A DNA stretch of 64,000 bases, taken from the NCBI GenBank assembly GCA_963681505.1, contig OY811971.1:22275962-22339961 (forward strand), written 5' to 3'. Position numbers and translations under genes: made by a program. The notes beneath the pieces are model-generated. The model had not been told where the DNA came from, ran no database searches, and saw only the letters and a list, made by a program, of their open reading frames with translations. Within the stretch, counting starts at the first letter, position 1. Each line of letters starts with the position of its first letter. Source of the stretch: Eunapius fragilis (taxonomy: Eukaryota; Porifera; Demospongiae; Spongillida; Spongillidae). This document shows, one piece after another, positions 45,601 to 53,600 of this stretch.

Positions 45601-48183
45601 TGGAGGGCGATCTTTTGAGACGTTTGCAAAGATACTCCGCCACGTTCGTGAGGTCCACCTCATGAAGCTGTCAGGGAAACCGTGGGACCCCATGATGGCA
45701 GCGTGAGTTGTAGAAATTACAGGGCCTATGTGCACGTCCTATTGGTGATCACTGGATTCCGCTGGGAGGGAACCAGCAACTATTTCATCCTGTAGTTGTA
45801 GATATAAAGTCAATATGACATACCCTCTTATCCTTTTGGGTGGTACCAGTTTACACTGCGACACATAATCACGTGGTTTATTTGTCTACATGTATATAGA
45901 AATCAATTGTGCATATTGGGTTCTGCATTTCATTATTGCAATGTAAACTGGACACAAGGATAGCAGATTATGTAACATCGACTTAGCATTTACAACCACA
46001 GAATGAATGTAGTTGCTGGTTCCCTCGCTGGATCATATGGCATAAAGGCATGTCCTGTGGAGTGTAAAAAGACACAGTATAGGGTTCTTTGTTACTGAGA
46101 GTGGATGCGCACATCTACGTGTAATCACCAGCCTGTTATTTTTGATTGAGAGAAAGCTAAAGAGGGTTTGGGTGACTACATGTACATGTACAAGTGATAC
46201 ACTATGATTTATTATACATGTACAACTGGTGTGACCTCTTTCCCACCCCGTTCAGGCTTCAAGGAAGGGCAGGGTCACCGACCCCCTCTACACCCACCAC
46301 CCAACAACAAACGTCTCACATGGCAGGGATGTCTGCTTTATCCTCACTCCACACTCCCCTCTCCTCATTTTCTGCCACGCCTCTTCCTTCTGCCACTATT
46401 CCTGTAATGCCCCATTCTGCCATTGCCCAGCCTCTTGTTGTGGCTGGTCCAGTAACCACGGCAGCAAAACAGGTGCGTCACCCTCCTAGTCCTCCACCTT
46501 ACGTGTATTCATGTATTCCTTCTGTCTCACTGATCACATTTTGTTAGGAATTTCTGTCGCTCTAATTTAACACAGCAGCTTTATTGAGAAAATTCTGTCA
46601 CCTTAATGAAATCATAGATAGAAGAATACCTGGATATGAAACGCGGAGATAATTAGAAATCATCCGCGTTTCGGCACATGACACATTTGGGTGTAATAAA
46701 TTTATATTCTAGGGCCGAAAGTATCAAAACCTTGGATACAACTTTAATCACTATACATGTATGTCCGTTCCCTTCAACTGATCATAGTAACTGCGTAGAT
46801 GTGTCTAAGTGCTATCTAGCTTGCCTTTTCCATGCACAAGCGGTACCGAAACATATATCGGTCCGCGGACGGTTAAATGAATATAACCCACAAAACTAGA
46901 AGACATTTGCACATAACGCGTAACTTTGGTCTACCTTTGACTGTACACGTTCCACACATAAACTCATTCTTAACATTTAAAAGTAAAAATTTGACTTTGC
47001 TGCTGCGTGTGTCTAACTCACACACTATGTACCGAAACAAGATAGGTCCGCTACGTGTTCACCAAGCAGTTGTACCCACACGCTAAAGCCCCTTAAAACA
47101 GATATAGGTTCGTTGCACAGAGGGAATAATGCAATGTTTTGCTTATAGAAATGAATGGTTGGAAGCGTTTCTAAGATGAGATATATGTTCCGAAGAGGCT
47201 GAAATGACAGATATGGTACCTACGTAGAGTATGCTTAGTGAATTGCATGAACAATAGTCACTAACCTGGAAAGACAAGTGGGAGTACAAAGAATGCCGAA
47301 GATAACGATTTTTGTGTTGAATAGCAGTGAAAGTTGGGAAAAAAGCGTACGCTACAAAAGGGTTAATCGAAACACAGTTCACTTCAAAGGGTCCGCCGCC
47401 TACAATTACAATTCATTGGATCACGTGACGCGTTTCGAATCCAGGTATTCTTCTATCTATGATGAAATTTATAGTTGCCTTTATAAAATATGGCATAATT
47501 TTGCATACAAGATAACGTGAGCATCACATGGTACATTTTAAAAAGATGTTTTATTATAAGTACTGGACAGTATCCATGTTCAGGTATGAGTTAAAACAAC
47601 CACAATGCCATCTTGTTTCACCATATATCACATCTCCCTGCCCCTTCATGCAGCCGCAGCTTAAAATATTTCTATATGTATTGTGGTTATGAAAAATTTC
47701 CTATGCTATTGTACTGAATGAATGCCATACAATTGAAAGTCTTTTGTCGTGACCACCTTCCAACACAGATACCTACACATCCTGATGGAAGTAGAAGGTT
47801 GTCTCATTCTGAAATATACAAAAGGTGACATAGATGTATTTATGTTATGCCGATTGGCTTTAGAATGTATGGTAGTGGTGGTTATTAACTGAGTGCATAG
47901 TATTCCATTCTGTGTGACCAACTGCTAAGTTTAATATGCGATTTCATGCAGGTATATTAAGAACCTGTTGGCCAACTCTCAGTACCTTGGCTCTGTGGAG
48001 CCATCTTTGGCTGTGCAGGAACAGGGACACTTTAACTCCTCTGTGCCCATCAGAGCCCACCAGTGGTTATCTCCTGACGTGATACAGGAGAATGGTGGTA
48101 ACCTTGCCAACGCCCTCTGGACCCTAAGGGATCACATGTTGAGGGACAGTTTGAAGCTGGCTCAAGTCATTGATGAGTTTTGA
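26298..48183 (+). CDS. PBRM1: Polybromo-1 (PBRM1/BAF180) orthologue, 38 exons
   Basis: Chromatin-targeting subunit of the PBAF (SWI/SNF) nucleosome remodeller; a nuclear protein that reads acetylated histones. Thirty-eight exons join with all phases compatible and no internal stop, giving about 1651 residues, close to the length of vertebrate PBRM1. Domain order by residue: bromodomain 1 (40-154), bromodomain 2 (about 250-350), bromodomain 3 (475-590), a diverged bromodomain-like unit (about 625-740), a second diverged unit resembling the sixth bromodomain (about 730-870), BAH1 (904-1041), BAH2 (1133-1247), a low-complexity linker with a Gln run (1248-1389), two C2H2-like fingers (1390-1484) and a conserved C-terminal tail (1557-1651). 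So five bromodomain units are recognisable rather than six, and I found no HMG box. The start is the ATG opening a basic KRRRSDSSD-containing N-terminus. Exon lists are in the four block entries. Confidence 0.95.
27355..27416 (+). repeat. (GGA)n tract coding for poly-glycine
   Basis: About 20 GGA triplets within exon 5. The frame set by exon 4 and by the donor at 27439 reads it as Gly. The two other frames would read Glu or Arg. The Glu frame is closed by an upstream stop and the Arg frame does not fit the exon phases. Confidence 0.85.
28558..29512 (+). other. Intron 7, first part
   Basis: No exon recognised. A hairpin pairs ATAGTGCCTATC near 28836 with GATAGGCACTAT near 28910, and TATGTCATATTG with AATATGACATA inside it. 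Weaker inverted similarity extends outwards to about 28780-29000, as in a decayed foldback MITE. Confidence 0.45.
29513..29773 (+). repeat. 88-bp tandem repeat, about 3 units
   Basis: Near-identical units start at 29513, 29601 and 29689 with TAATAACTATAATTATGCAG, run through GATGATCAGTCGCC and end near CATATTATCACCATTGC. It lies inside intron 7. Translations across it are repetitive artefacts. Confidence 0.95.
30158..30859 (-). mobile_element. DIRS-like retroelement gag-type ORF fragment
   Basis: A 233-codon minus-strand frame with SDGLPTIPTRLVKKI near the middle, then SWILCFGTYISVVASRYPE, LLAYQTLIIREARR and GWLAYDTMFRQQAA. This series is characteristic of the gag-like protein that precedes reverse transcriptase in DIRS-type and related invertebrate retroelements; that attribution is from memory of the family, not from a search. 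It lies antisense in intron 7 of the PBRM1-like gene. No RT or tyrosine recombinase is visible nearby, so it is a fragment. The frame itself is open, suggesting fairly recent insertion. Confidence 0.6.
30950..31310. repeat. Diverged tandem repeats with CGCTCTTAAC...GAGCCGA
   Basis: About three imperfect units of roughly 100-130 bp share CGACGCTCTTAAC, GAGCCGAYTCCACTT-like and ACACGACACTGAAA-like blocks. They adjoin the gag-type fragment and may be part of the same retroelement's terminal region. Confidence 0.55.
31808..31864. repeat. (CA)n microsatellite
   Basis: CA dinucleotide tract with one TCACA interruption. Confidence 0.95.
31880..32151. mobile_element. MITE (family M3), second copy
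   Basis: Same terminal repeats as 1463-1720 (TATATGGGAC, TGTCCAGC, AATCACCCTT) in the opposite orientation. It is flanked by a TA repeat at the right end and lies immediately before R6 in intron 7. Confidence 0.75.
32153..34260 (+). repeat. R6 repeat in parental intron 7
   Basis: The longest R6 copy. It includes a TG-rich array at 32702-33075 made of units like TTTATGTGACTGTATGAGTG plus TGTGTG of variable length, a 33-bp tandem array at 33216-33336 (GCAGTAGTACTTGCATGTAC), and the GCCAAGCGATGTGTTACGC block at about 34005-34030. A short ATG-GT frame (MSDPYIELQLVLQ, about 33776) is preserved in two other copies but is too short to call an exon. Confidence 0.7.
34262..34410. mobile_element. Harbinger-type MITE
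   Basis: Ends CCATACACTAAGCAAC and GTTGCCTAGTGTATTATCGCC are inverted versions of each other and of the adjacent Harbinger element's terminal repeats. A half copy lies at about 14773-14830. It sits directly against the autonomous-type element that follows. Confidence 0.65.
34525..35202 (+). pseudogene. Harbinger transposase (HARBI1-like, DDE_Tnp_4), truncated
   Basis: A short N-terminal piece (ATG at 34525, MAEADIVLLALV) runs into a stop and is followed by the C-terminal half of the nuclease. The second part, 34572-35144, has DGGVFKNSSLY, VADDAFPL (catalytic Asp region) and NYRLSRARRIVENAFGIL (late Glu helix), all family hallmarks. The middle of the protein, with the first part of the catalytic core, is deleted. 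The frame shifts near 35050, after which the tail continues in another frame to 35202 (YHLCHKAANRYSD). It is not functional. Confidence 0.85.
35331..35815 (-). pseudogene. Harbinger MADF/Myb-like DNA-binding protein, broken
   Basis: Minus strand, opposite to the transposase. The N-terminal MADF-like part lies at about 35690-35815 (TDEITRLTELYKQWPCVYN, then a frameshift into NKAMAKLTAATDKL). A later exon at 35331-35513 has TGTDEVYVSKWPHLEQLKFL before a donor at 35330, the conserved block of these proteins. A poly-G tract of about 30 bases (35548-35577) lies between them. In this superfamily the protein helps the transposase enter the nucleus and bind the ends. Confidence 0.65.
35548..35577 (+). 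repeat. Poly-G tract
   Basis: About 30 consecutive G. The length is likely unstable or approximate, and it is a strong candidate for G-quadruplex formation. Confidence 0.9.
36265..41167 (+). CDS. PBRM1: PBRM1 exons 8-22: rest of bromodomain 2 through the last bromodomain-like unit
   Basis: Exons: 36265-36363, 36430-36509, 36685-36831, 36959-37139, 37841-38041, 38371-38460, 38653-38850, 39207-39260, 39320-39397, 39447-39536, 39886-39937, 40072-40163, 40537-40616, 40825-40969, 41058-41167. Bromodomain 2 ends with NAHHFNEPNSEIY (binding Asn present). An acidic Ser-rich linker (exons 10-11) follows. Bromodomain 3 (exons 12-14) has PSPKMYPEYYTIIKCPIDL and NACLFNEEGSQVY (Asn present). The next unit (exons 14-18) has MGPDYITVVKKNID and NIGKVSAPESDLY, with Ser at the Asn position, so acetyl-lysine binding is doubtful. 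Exons 19-22 match the degenerate last bromodomain (FINIRDELCEDGKRLWSPAL). Exons 18 and 20 use GTTAGT donors. This block is what was duplicated upstream. Confidence 0.95.
38928..39180. mobile_element. 253-bp insertion in intron 14, younger than the duplication
   Basis: Flanked on both sides by TTAATGCA (38920-38927 and 39181-39188), an 8-bp target duplication as made by hAT-type elements. Pseudogene copy A has the uninterrupted site (about 22888-22898). No clear terminal inverted repeat or coding content. Confidence 0.75.
40240..40470. mobile_element. MITE (family M2) in parental intron 19
   Basis: Orthologous to the insertion at 23987-24205 in copy A: AGCGAAAAGGGACCTAG at the left and TAGGTCCCTTTTCG at the right. 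Confidence 0.8.
41340..44557 (+). CDS. PBRM1: PBRM1 exons 23-32: linker and two BAH domains
   Basis: Exons: 41340-41436, 41628-41725, 42131-42197, 42252-42323, 42380-42481, 43136-43210, 43312-43585, 43649-43724, 44056-44228, 44463-44557. BAH1 shows RTGDIVYIGP, LIEGIWKDGSGT, WLDGCWFYRPEETFHLSSR and DDVYVCESRY. BAH2 shows GDFVYVRSDQQFPYIARI, PWFVRPQEVTHLPTRMF, GKCAVLFVSDYCK and DDVFVCECRYNEVDKDI. BAH domains mediate protein and nucleosome contacts. The exon 29 linker is acidic. Introns here hold (CA)n (41768-41822), poly-G (about 42026-42046), (TG)n (42508-42550), a MITE and a long ACAT array. All splice phases agree. Confidence 0.95.
42713..43000. mobile_element. MITE in PBRM1 intron 27
   Basis: Terminal inverted repeats CTACTGTAGGGCCAAAAA and TTTTTTGGCCCTACAGTAG. 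The symmetry continues outside into CACGTGCTATCTTCACAT at 42694 and its complement at about 43003-43020, with (CA/TG)n beyond, so the real element may span roughly 42665-43050. A further direct copy of the flank phrase follows at 43058-43080. Confidence 0.75.
43760..43990. repeat. (ACAT)n microsatellite in intron 30
   Basis: Long ACAT/ATGC tetranucleotide array, most regular at 43897-43970. It is open on both strands and gives repetitive translations that are not genes. Confidence 0.95.
44290..44326 (+). repeat. G-rich tract in intron 31
   Basis: Runs of G interrupted by single T. A G-quadruplex candidate on the coding strand. Confidence 0.85.
44624..48183 (+). CDS. PBRM1: PBRM1 exons 33-38: linker, C2H2 pair, C-terminal tail
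   Basis: Exons: 44624-45049, 45143-45272, 45549-45702, 46256-46472, 47769-47824, 47952-48183 (TGA). Exon 33 starts with HYLLSKSIVQDETLFFDKE, matching the segment after BAH2 in PBRM1, and ends in a Pro/Thr/Ser region with nine Gln. Exon 34 has CRWENC with a later His; exon 35 has CQWSQC and HVREVH, so one or two C2H2-type fingers. No HMG box is visible where vertebrate PBRM1 has one. Exon 36 is Ser/Pro/Thr-rich. Exons 37-38 carry SHSEIYKRYIKNL, QWLSP and ALWTLRDHMLRDSLKLAQ, corresponding to the conserved C-terminal tail of PBRM1. I saw no clear AATAAA soon after the stop. Confidence 0.9.
45759..46031. mobile_element. MITE in PBRM1 intron 35
   Basis: Inverted ends CCGCTGGGAGGGAACCAGCA (left) and GTAGTTGCTGGTTCCCTCG (right), extending with mismatches over about 45 bp. 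A second inverted pair near CCAGTTTACA / TGTAAACTGG lies inside. Confidence 0.75.
46600..47480. mobile_element. Non-autonomous element in PBRM1 intron 36
   Basis: Inverted ends ATAGATAGAAGAATACCTGG and its complement, about 46613 and 47435-47463, followed inwards by GAAACGCG. The interior repeats the phrase GTACCGAAACA...TCGGTCCGC at about 46842 and 47028. No transposase is recognisable. Confidence 0.65.
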
Positions 48184-49029
48184 CTAACTACACCAAAGTT
48201 GATTAATGTACTCATTTAGTTGGTGTTCATCATTGGATGGTATAATTATCATGTGGGCCGCATAATGTACACTGTTCCGAATAGTTAGAGCTTGAATATG
48301 TACTACCATCATTGAAGGATTACCAATTTGGAGAGAGGAATTTAGCACAATTGCATGATTATCAGGAAATAAGATATGTTAAAAATGAATGCCGGTAATG
48401 CCCAACACAGGTGATTGCCATCTAATAGTATTCTGGATTTTTTAATGGTACAAAATGTTTCAAGCTTTTGGTGACTCATTGATTCAAAAGTCATACTGGC
48501 AGGGAAGATGGTGGGGTGAAGTGTTTGGAGAAAATCGGCGCAGTTAGAGGTGACCACTGATTTACCAAAGGTTTCTATTCGAAGAGATTTAATTGACCTT
48601 GTAGTAGAAAAAAACAATTTGTCTTAGCCGACGCAGCCTTCTCCATTGGAATGTGCAATAGTTGTTCTAGCACTTATGATGCAACGGATAAAGTGGTGAA
48701 GAAAGTGCTGATGGTCAAAGGCTCATGAAAAGAATGCAGGATAGATTTCGAGGACTTATACATGGATATGCGATCGAGATGTGGTACACGTCTAGTCAGG
48801 GTAAGTTGTTTTCCAACTTTATATGTTTAATGCTCTGAGGGGACGTTAGATGCTGCTAATGTATGGATTCATTGAAAGAACGTAAGACTTTGACAGTTTG
48901 CTGTTACAAAATGATGTACTTGCATAGACATTTACTTATAGTCAGCAAGCACATTTATGATGGCAGTTGAGGCGATACAGAAAGAGGACGCATTCCAAAT
49001 CGAGTCTCAGTCCACGTGCGCAGCTTTAA
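48184..49029 (+). other. PBRM1 3' flank, unassigned
   Basis: It must contain the 3' untranslated region, but I found no consensus poly(A) signal that I would trust. No exon of another gene is evident. Confidence 0.4.
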
Positions 49030-50195
49030 ATACTTCAAAGGCTTAAAAAGGAGGGGAACAAGGTTTTGAGAAAAGGAAAATGAGACAAAATCCTATATTT
49101 AGCACATGTAAGTGTAACAAAACCAAAAGTAGTGCTAAATATTATTTGTCTCATTTTCCTTTTCTCAAAACCTTGTTCAGGGGCGGATACAGGAATTCTA
49201 CAAGGGGGTGTAGGACATGAATAATCAATGGGGAGGGGGATGTGCCTCCTCCCGCGCGGGTGTAGGACATGAATAATCAATGGGGAGGGGGATGTGCCTC
49301 CTCCCGCGCGAAGCGCGGAAGCTTTTGGAGGTCCCGCACTTGGCGACACAGACTACCTATCAATATTGAAGCCTTAAACTGGGGGGAAAGTAAATGGCGG
49401 CGAATAATCGTAAGGGGGTTCGGCGTGGGTCTCAGTGCAACTCATAAACTGCGTATCCTAAATTTATTCTATTGGAGTGGAATATTCAATTGAAATTGAT
49501 GAATATGTGCACATATATCGGCAAGCACACAGGAAAATGTCACGTTTCAATCTTGAATTGTTTTTTGTATCAGTAAATGTAGTAAATGTGCATTTAAATG
49601 TGAAATGCCTCTCTCGACAGTTTCTATATTGCTGAGCGTATAGTTTATAATTAGCAACTTAGAATTGAATACCGGGTAGCCCTTATTGGCATAACGAGAT
49701 ACGCGATCGAAGTCATGACGGGTGGCGGTGCGTGATTCCTGTACGCGTAAATCCGTAAATCTTTTAGCACATCAGTTTATAATTACCTTCTGCTTTCTTG
49801 GAAAAGTAACTCAAGATACTTGCCGAATCAATGAGGTGATCAGTGAACTGCCATCTGGATGATACGCTATATATCACGTGGGGTTCGTTAAAAGTATTGA
49901 TACATAATTCTTCATCATCTGTTCTGAGGCGCGCCTCCCCCCCCCCCCCCCCCCCCCCCGCCCTTTGCCTTCCGAATCAGCCTCTGTCGTAGCTGACCGC
50001 TTTGTCGCCAAGTGGTTAATCTTAGTGTGGTGAAAATATGGTTGAACCCGGTTGATTTGCGTGCTTTAATTCACGTTAATTTATTCATGATCGGCTGGAA
50101 GGGGATGCCCGCCCCCTGTATCCGCCTCTGCTTGTTCCCCTCCTTTTTACACCACCCGCTTTGCCTCCAATTCCTATATCCCACCATCCTAGCCT
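49030..50195. mobile_element. M1-type foldback MITE split by a later insertion
   Basis: The arms 49041-49105 (GAGGGGAACAAGGTTTTGAG, TCCTATATTTAGCACATG) and 49125-49177 are inverted copies. The outer part of the right arm resumes at 50131 (CTTGTTCCCCTCCTTTTTAC, CCTATATCCCACC) after a 953-bp insertion. Related to 16557-16839. Confidence 0.8.
49178..50130. mobile_element. hAT-like non-autonomous element nested in the MITE
   Basis: Ends CAGGGGCGGATACAGG and the complement of CAGAGGCGGATACAGG, a hAT-like terminal repeat. The flanks repeat CTTGTT (49172-49177 and 50131-50136). Inside are a tandem duplication of about 51 bp (49209-49309, GTGTAGGACATGAATAATCA) and a poly-C run (about 49937-49960). 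No transposase. Confidence 0.8.
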
Positions 50196-50574
50196 GATAT
50201 GGGTTGTACGACAAGCTACATGATATCTATACACTGAGTGATACACAGTGCATTATACCTGTATAACAAACTTTATACAGTACTTATATATAGTGGGGTG
50301 GGGGTTTTGAGGGCCATGAGGGGCATCGGACCGGACTGTTCAACTACCAGAGTACAATCCCACCCATCCCCTTCCCTTGTGATAATCGTGAAAAAGTCAT
50401 AGAGATCATATCAATCGCGAATTAATCCTAATAGCTGTATTGTAGACCTAGTGCACAGTGAATCTAGGTTCACTCTGGACTAGAAAGCAACTAGTTGGTC
50501 TATAACTTCATTATTTAACTCGTATCTAACACTGTGTACATGTACATGTAAAAATAATCCTTTCTCAGCTGCAT
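50137..50574. other. Unassigned sequence before the Rab-like gene
   Basis: No exon seen. It contains the tail of the M1 arm and a TACATGTACATGTA palindrome at 50537-50550. Confidence 0.4.
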
Positions 50575-50660
50575 TGACGTCACGCTTCATTGTTTGTTAC
50601 GTAATAACGTCACTGTTTAAAAAAACAATCACGTGACATAACCACACCTGTCAATAAACA
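50575..50660 (+). promoter_or_regulatory. Candidate promoter of the Rab-like gene (CRE and E-box)
   Basis: TGACGTCA (50575-50582) matches the CREB/ATF site, and CACGTG (50630-50635) is an E-box; both lie within 90 bp of the ATG. The block around the CRE (GCATTGACGTCACGC, then CATTGTTT and GTTAC) resembles the left end of the MITE at 59720, so it may derive from a transposon. Factor binding is inferred from motifs only. Confidence 0.45.
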
Positions 50661-53600
50661 ATGGTATCTGCTATGCTGTATGACCACAAGTTCAAACTCA
50701 TACTGGTTGGTGACAGTTGCGTGGGCAAGACGTCGTTGATACATCGCTACACCAATTCTAAGCCTGAGGCTAGTTGTAAGTGAAATACCGTGACATAATG
50801 GGCGGGTACCGCCAAGACGCTTTGGCGACAACTATTTGGCGGAAAAAGTGCCCGCCAACTGTGTCGCCATCAATTTAATATTTAATATTTAATTTTCTCC
50901 GCCAATTAGTTATATTATCCACGTTTTTTTTGGATCGCGGAGGGGGCCGGGGAAGGGGCATTCTGTACGTAATTTCAAGTAGCCCCCATGCCGCCCCGCC
51001 ACCGGGTATATGATAATTCCCAATTATAAATCGCCTTAAGTTTAAGTATCGTGAGACTTCCACCAATTGCAAATCGCCAGTTAGTATGTACGAAAGTGAA
51101 ATACCATACATGAAGATACAACGTCCTGTGCTTGGGGCGGGCAGCTGTAAGGTTATGCGGATCGTTGTAATTCTCCTCGGCATCCAGGGTGCGTGAGGTG
51201 CAATATATATCTTCAGAACACTGCTTGCTCCTACATACATACACAAGCCTCAAGCAGAGGCCGTTGGCCTCATGTAAACTCATGTTCTCGAATCAATGGG
51301 TTTGTTTATCACAACATTATAGGGCTACCAGACTGCTGCATGTATGCACTAGAGAGGGGGGAGGCTAATACCTGTGGACGCCATGCAGTGTGGTTCAGAG
51401 GCGGAAGTACGAAGGGGGCGTGGCAGTTAAAGAGGGGTTTTTTTTGAAATGATTTATTCATAATTACATGTATCAATGCAGATTGCCTAACTTCCTGCTA
51501 TGATTAATATTATCGAATGGCTACATCCGTTGCTGTGGTTTTAAGACAGTACTGAGCTTCAGCTGCCTTATGGTTCCACAATGTGCTGGCCTCTAAACAG
51601 GTTGAGAAATGTGGCATATAATGAAGCACTCCGTATATATATATATATATATGTTATAATTACGTCACGGTAGTGCGTCCTACGTACGATATATCACTTA
51701 GGCCAAAAAACGTCCTGGTTTAGACTCTAAGCCAATCAGCACAACACGAGGAGTACTTTTTCTCCATTCATGTATTGTGCTAGTGGCTTGAGCCATGATC
51801 ATATATAGCGTCATTTGCTGCAACAGTTAGAGCACAGTTTATAATAGCAGGGGTATTTTGTTTCTGGAAGGAGTTGAGCACTTTCCAACGTCGTTCAATT
51901 GAAACGCTGCAAACTTACATGCTGCTACACTGCATAATAACTTATAGCTAGATGCATTTGTTTAGATATTGCATCACGTGCACTAACAGGTTATTCCACA
52001 TTACTTTTATATAGCACTTGCCTGGAGGTGTAGATCCAAATCTACACACTTGTACAATTTGAAGTGCCAGCTAGCACTTCTATTTCTTATGTTTCAGCTC
52101 AGTAGTTGTGCATGTAGGGGAGACCGGGTTACAAGTCACAAGTTTTGGTTATCACATCATTTATATATCTTGAATTGGTAACGGTTGACAGTAGCAATTT
52201 CACATATACAGATTAAATTTAGGTATTATAGTTTAATGTCTACCAATGTATCACGGGTGTTTCGGAGTGGACATTTACGGATATTTAGACGTCCAATTGC
52301 ACATTTACGTAAAAATGATTTTGCTTAGCTCATTCACGCACTAACATATTCAAGGCCGGTTCTGCTATGACCCAGTATCACTAACGCCTCTCTATTGATA
52401 ATTCCATGCATAGTTATAGTCTAAGCACAAACCCAAATCAACTGCTCACGCTTCTAGTAATCACGTGCTCCTTAATTGGTTACACGAGTGCATCTTTTGG
52501 CGGACTATTTGTGAGGCTCTCGAACTTCCACGGCAGGTGAGTTGTGAGATAAAAAACAGAATCTAGGAGCATTGTAAAACAATCCAAGATGGGTCACGTC
52601 TCGAGATGCGACGTCTAAGGCATATAAAATCGCCGTTGAAATGTATGAATAATTATCAACATCTTGGTTTTTATAGATGCTTCGGGATGGAGTTCCATTG
52701 CAGTCAGCTTACAAAACATTGCAGGGTGTGCGGTGGGAGATTGGTGGTGGCAAAGAAGCATTTAAAACTCCCAATCTTACAAAAAAAGAGCTTAAACTAG
52801 CATTTGGTATTGAGGTGATCTTTGATCATGTCGAGATCCACCCACCAACGTTCTGCAAACCTTGTAAGCTAAGTATGGAGAGGGTGCTAAACGCTTTGAG
52901 GCAGAAAAAGCTAGTACCATTCAGATGGTCGTGCCCTACAAGTGGAAAGTCCATATGTGTGAAGTGAGTGAAGAGCAAATTATAACTGAATTTAACAGCA
53001 TGATCACATTAAGGTTTGCCAGCATGTTGAGGTGCTGGTGAAAGGTGGTATGCAGAAAAAATGTGACAAACCATATAGCTATGCAAACATCACGTAAATC
53101 ACTACAGTCATTAGTTGCACATATTGGCATTGCACCAACAATTTCAATTAACTATCTAAAGTGTCCACTCTGCCTTTGTATTCGCACAGATGAGTAGAGC
53201 TACCATGCCATAGTCTTGTCTGTGCAGGATGTATCATAAAATGCCTGACATTGTCAGCAAACAACACATGTCCCTGTTATTATGACAACTCACCTTTAAC
53301 TGCTTCCAGCATAAATGCAGCTCCTGACGTCTTCTTGTCCCTCCTAAGTGATGTACTGCATGCTTCAATGCAACTCATGCACGTAAAACAGGCATTTCAG
53401 CAGGAACGTACCTCTCACATGTTTGCAACACTTTATCTCCTCCATGTGAAATGGATACTGAGGTACAAGTCGGCATCTGTAATTCAAAGAATGCTGTCTG
53501 AAAGCCCAGAGCCAAATGTTTTGCAGATTCCAACTAGAGTAAATCCAATCCAATAGTTTGAAGTCTCAGGAACTGTCAGAAAAAACCACAATTGAAGTAC

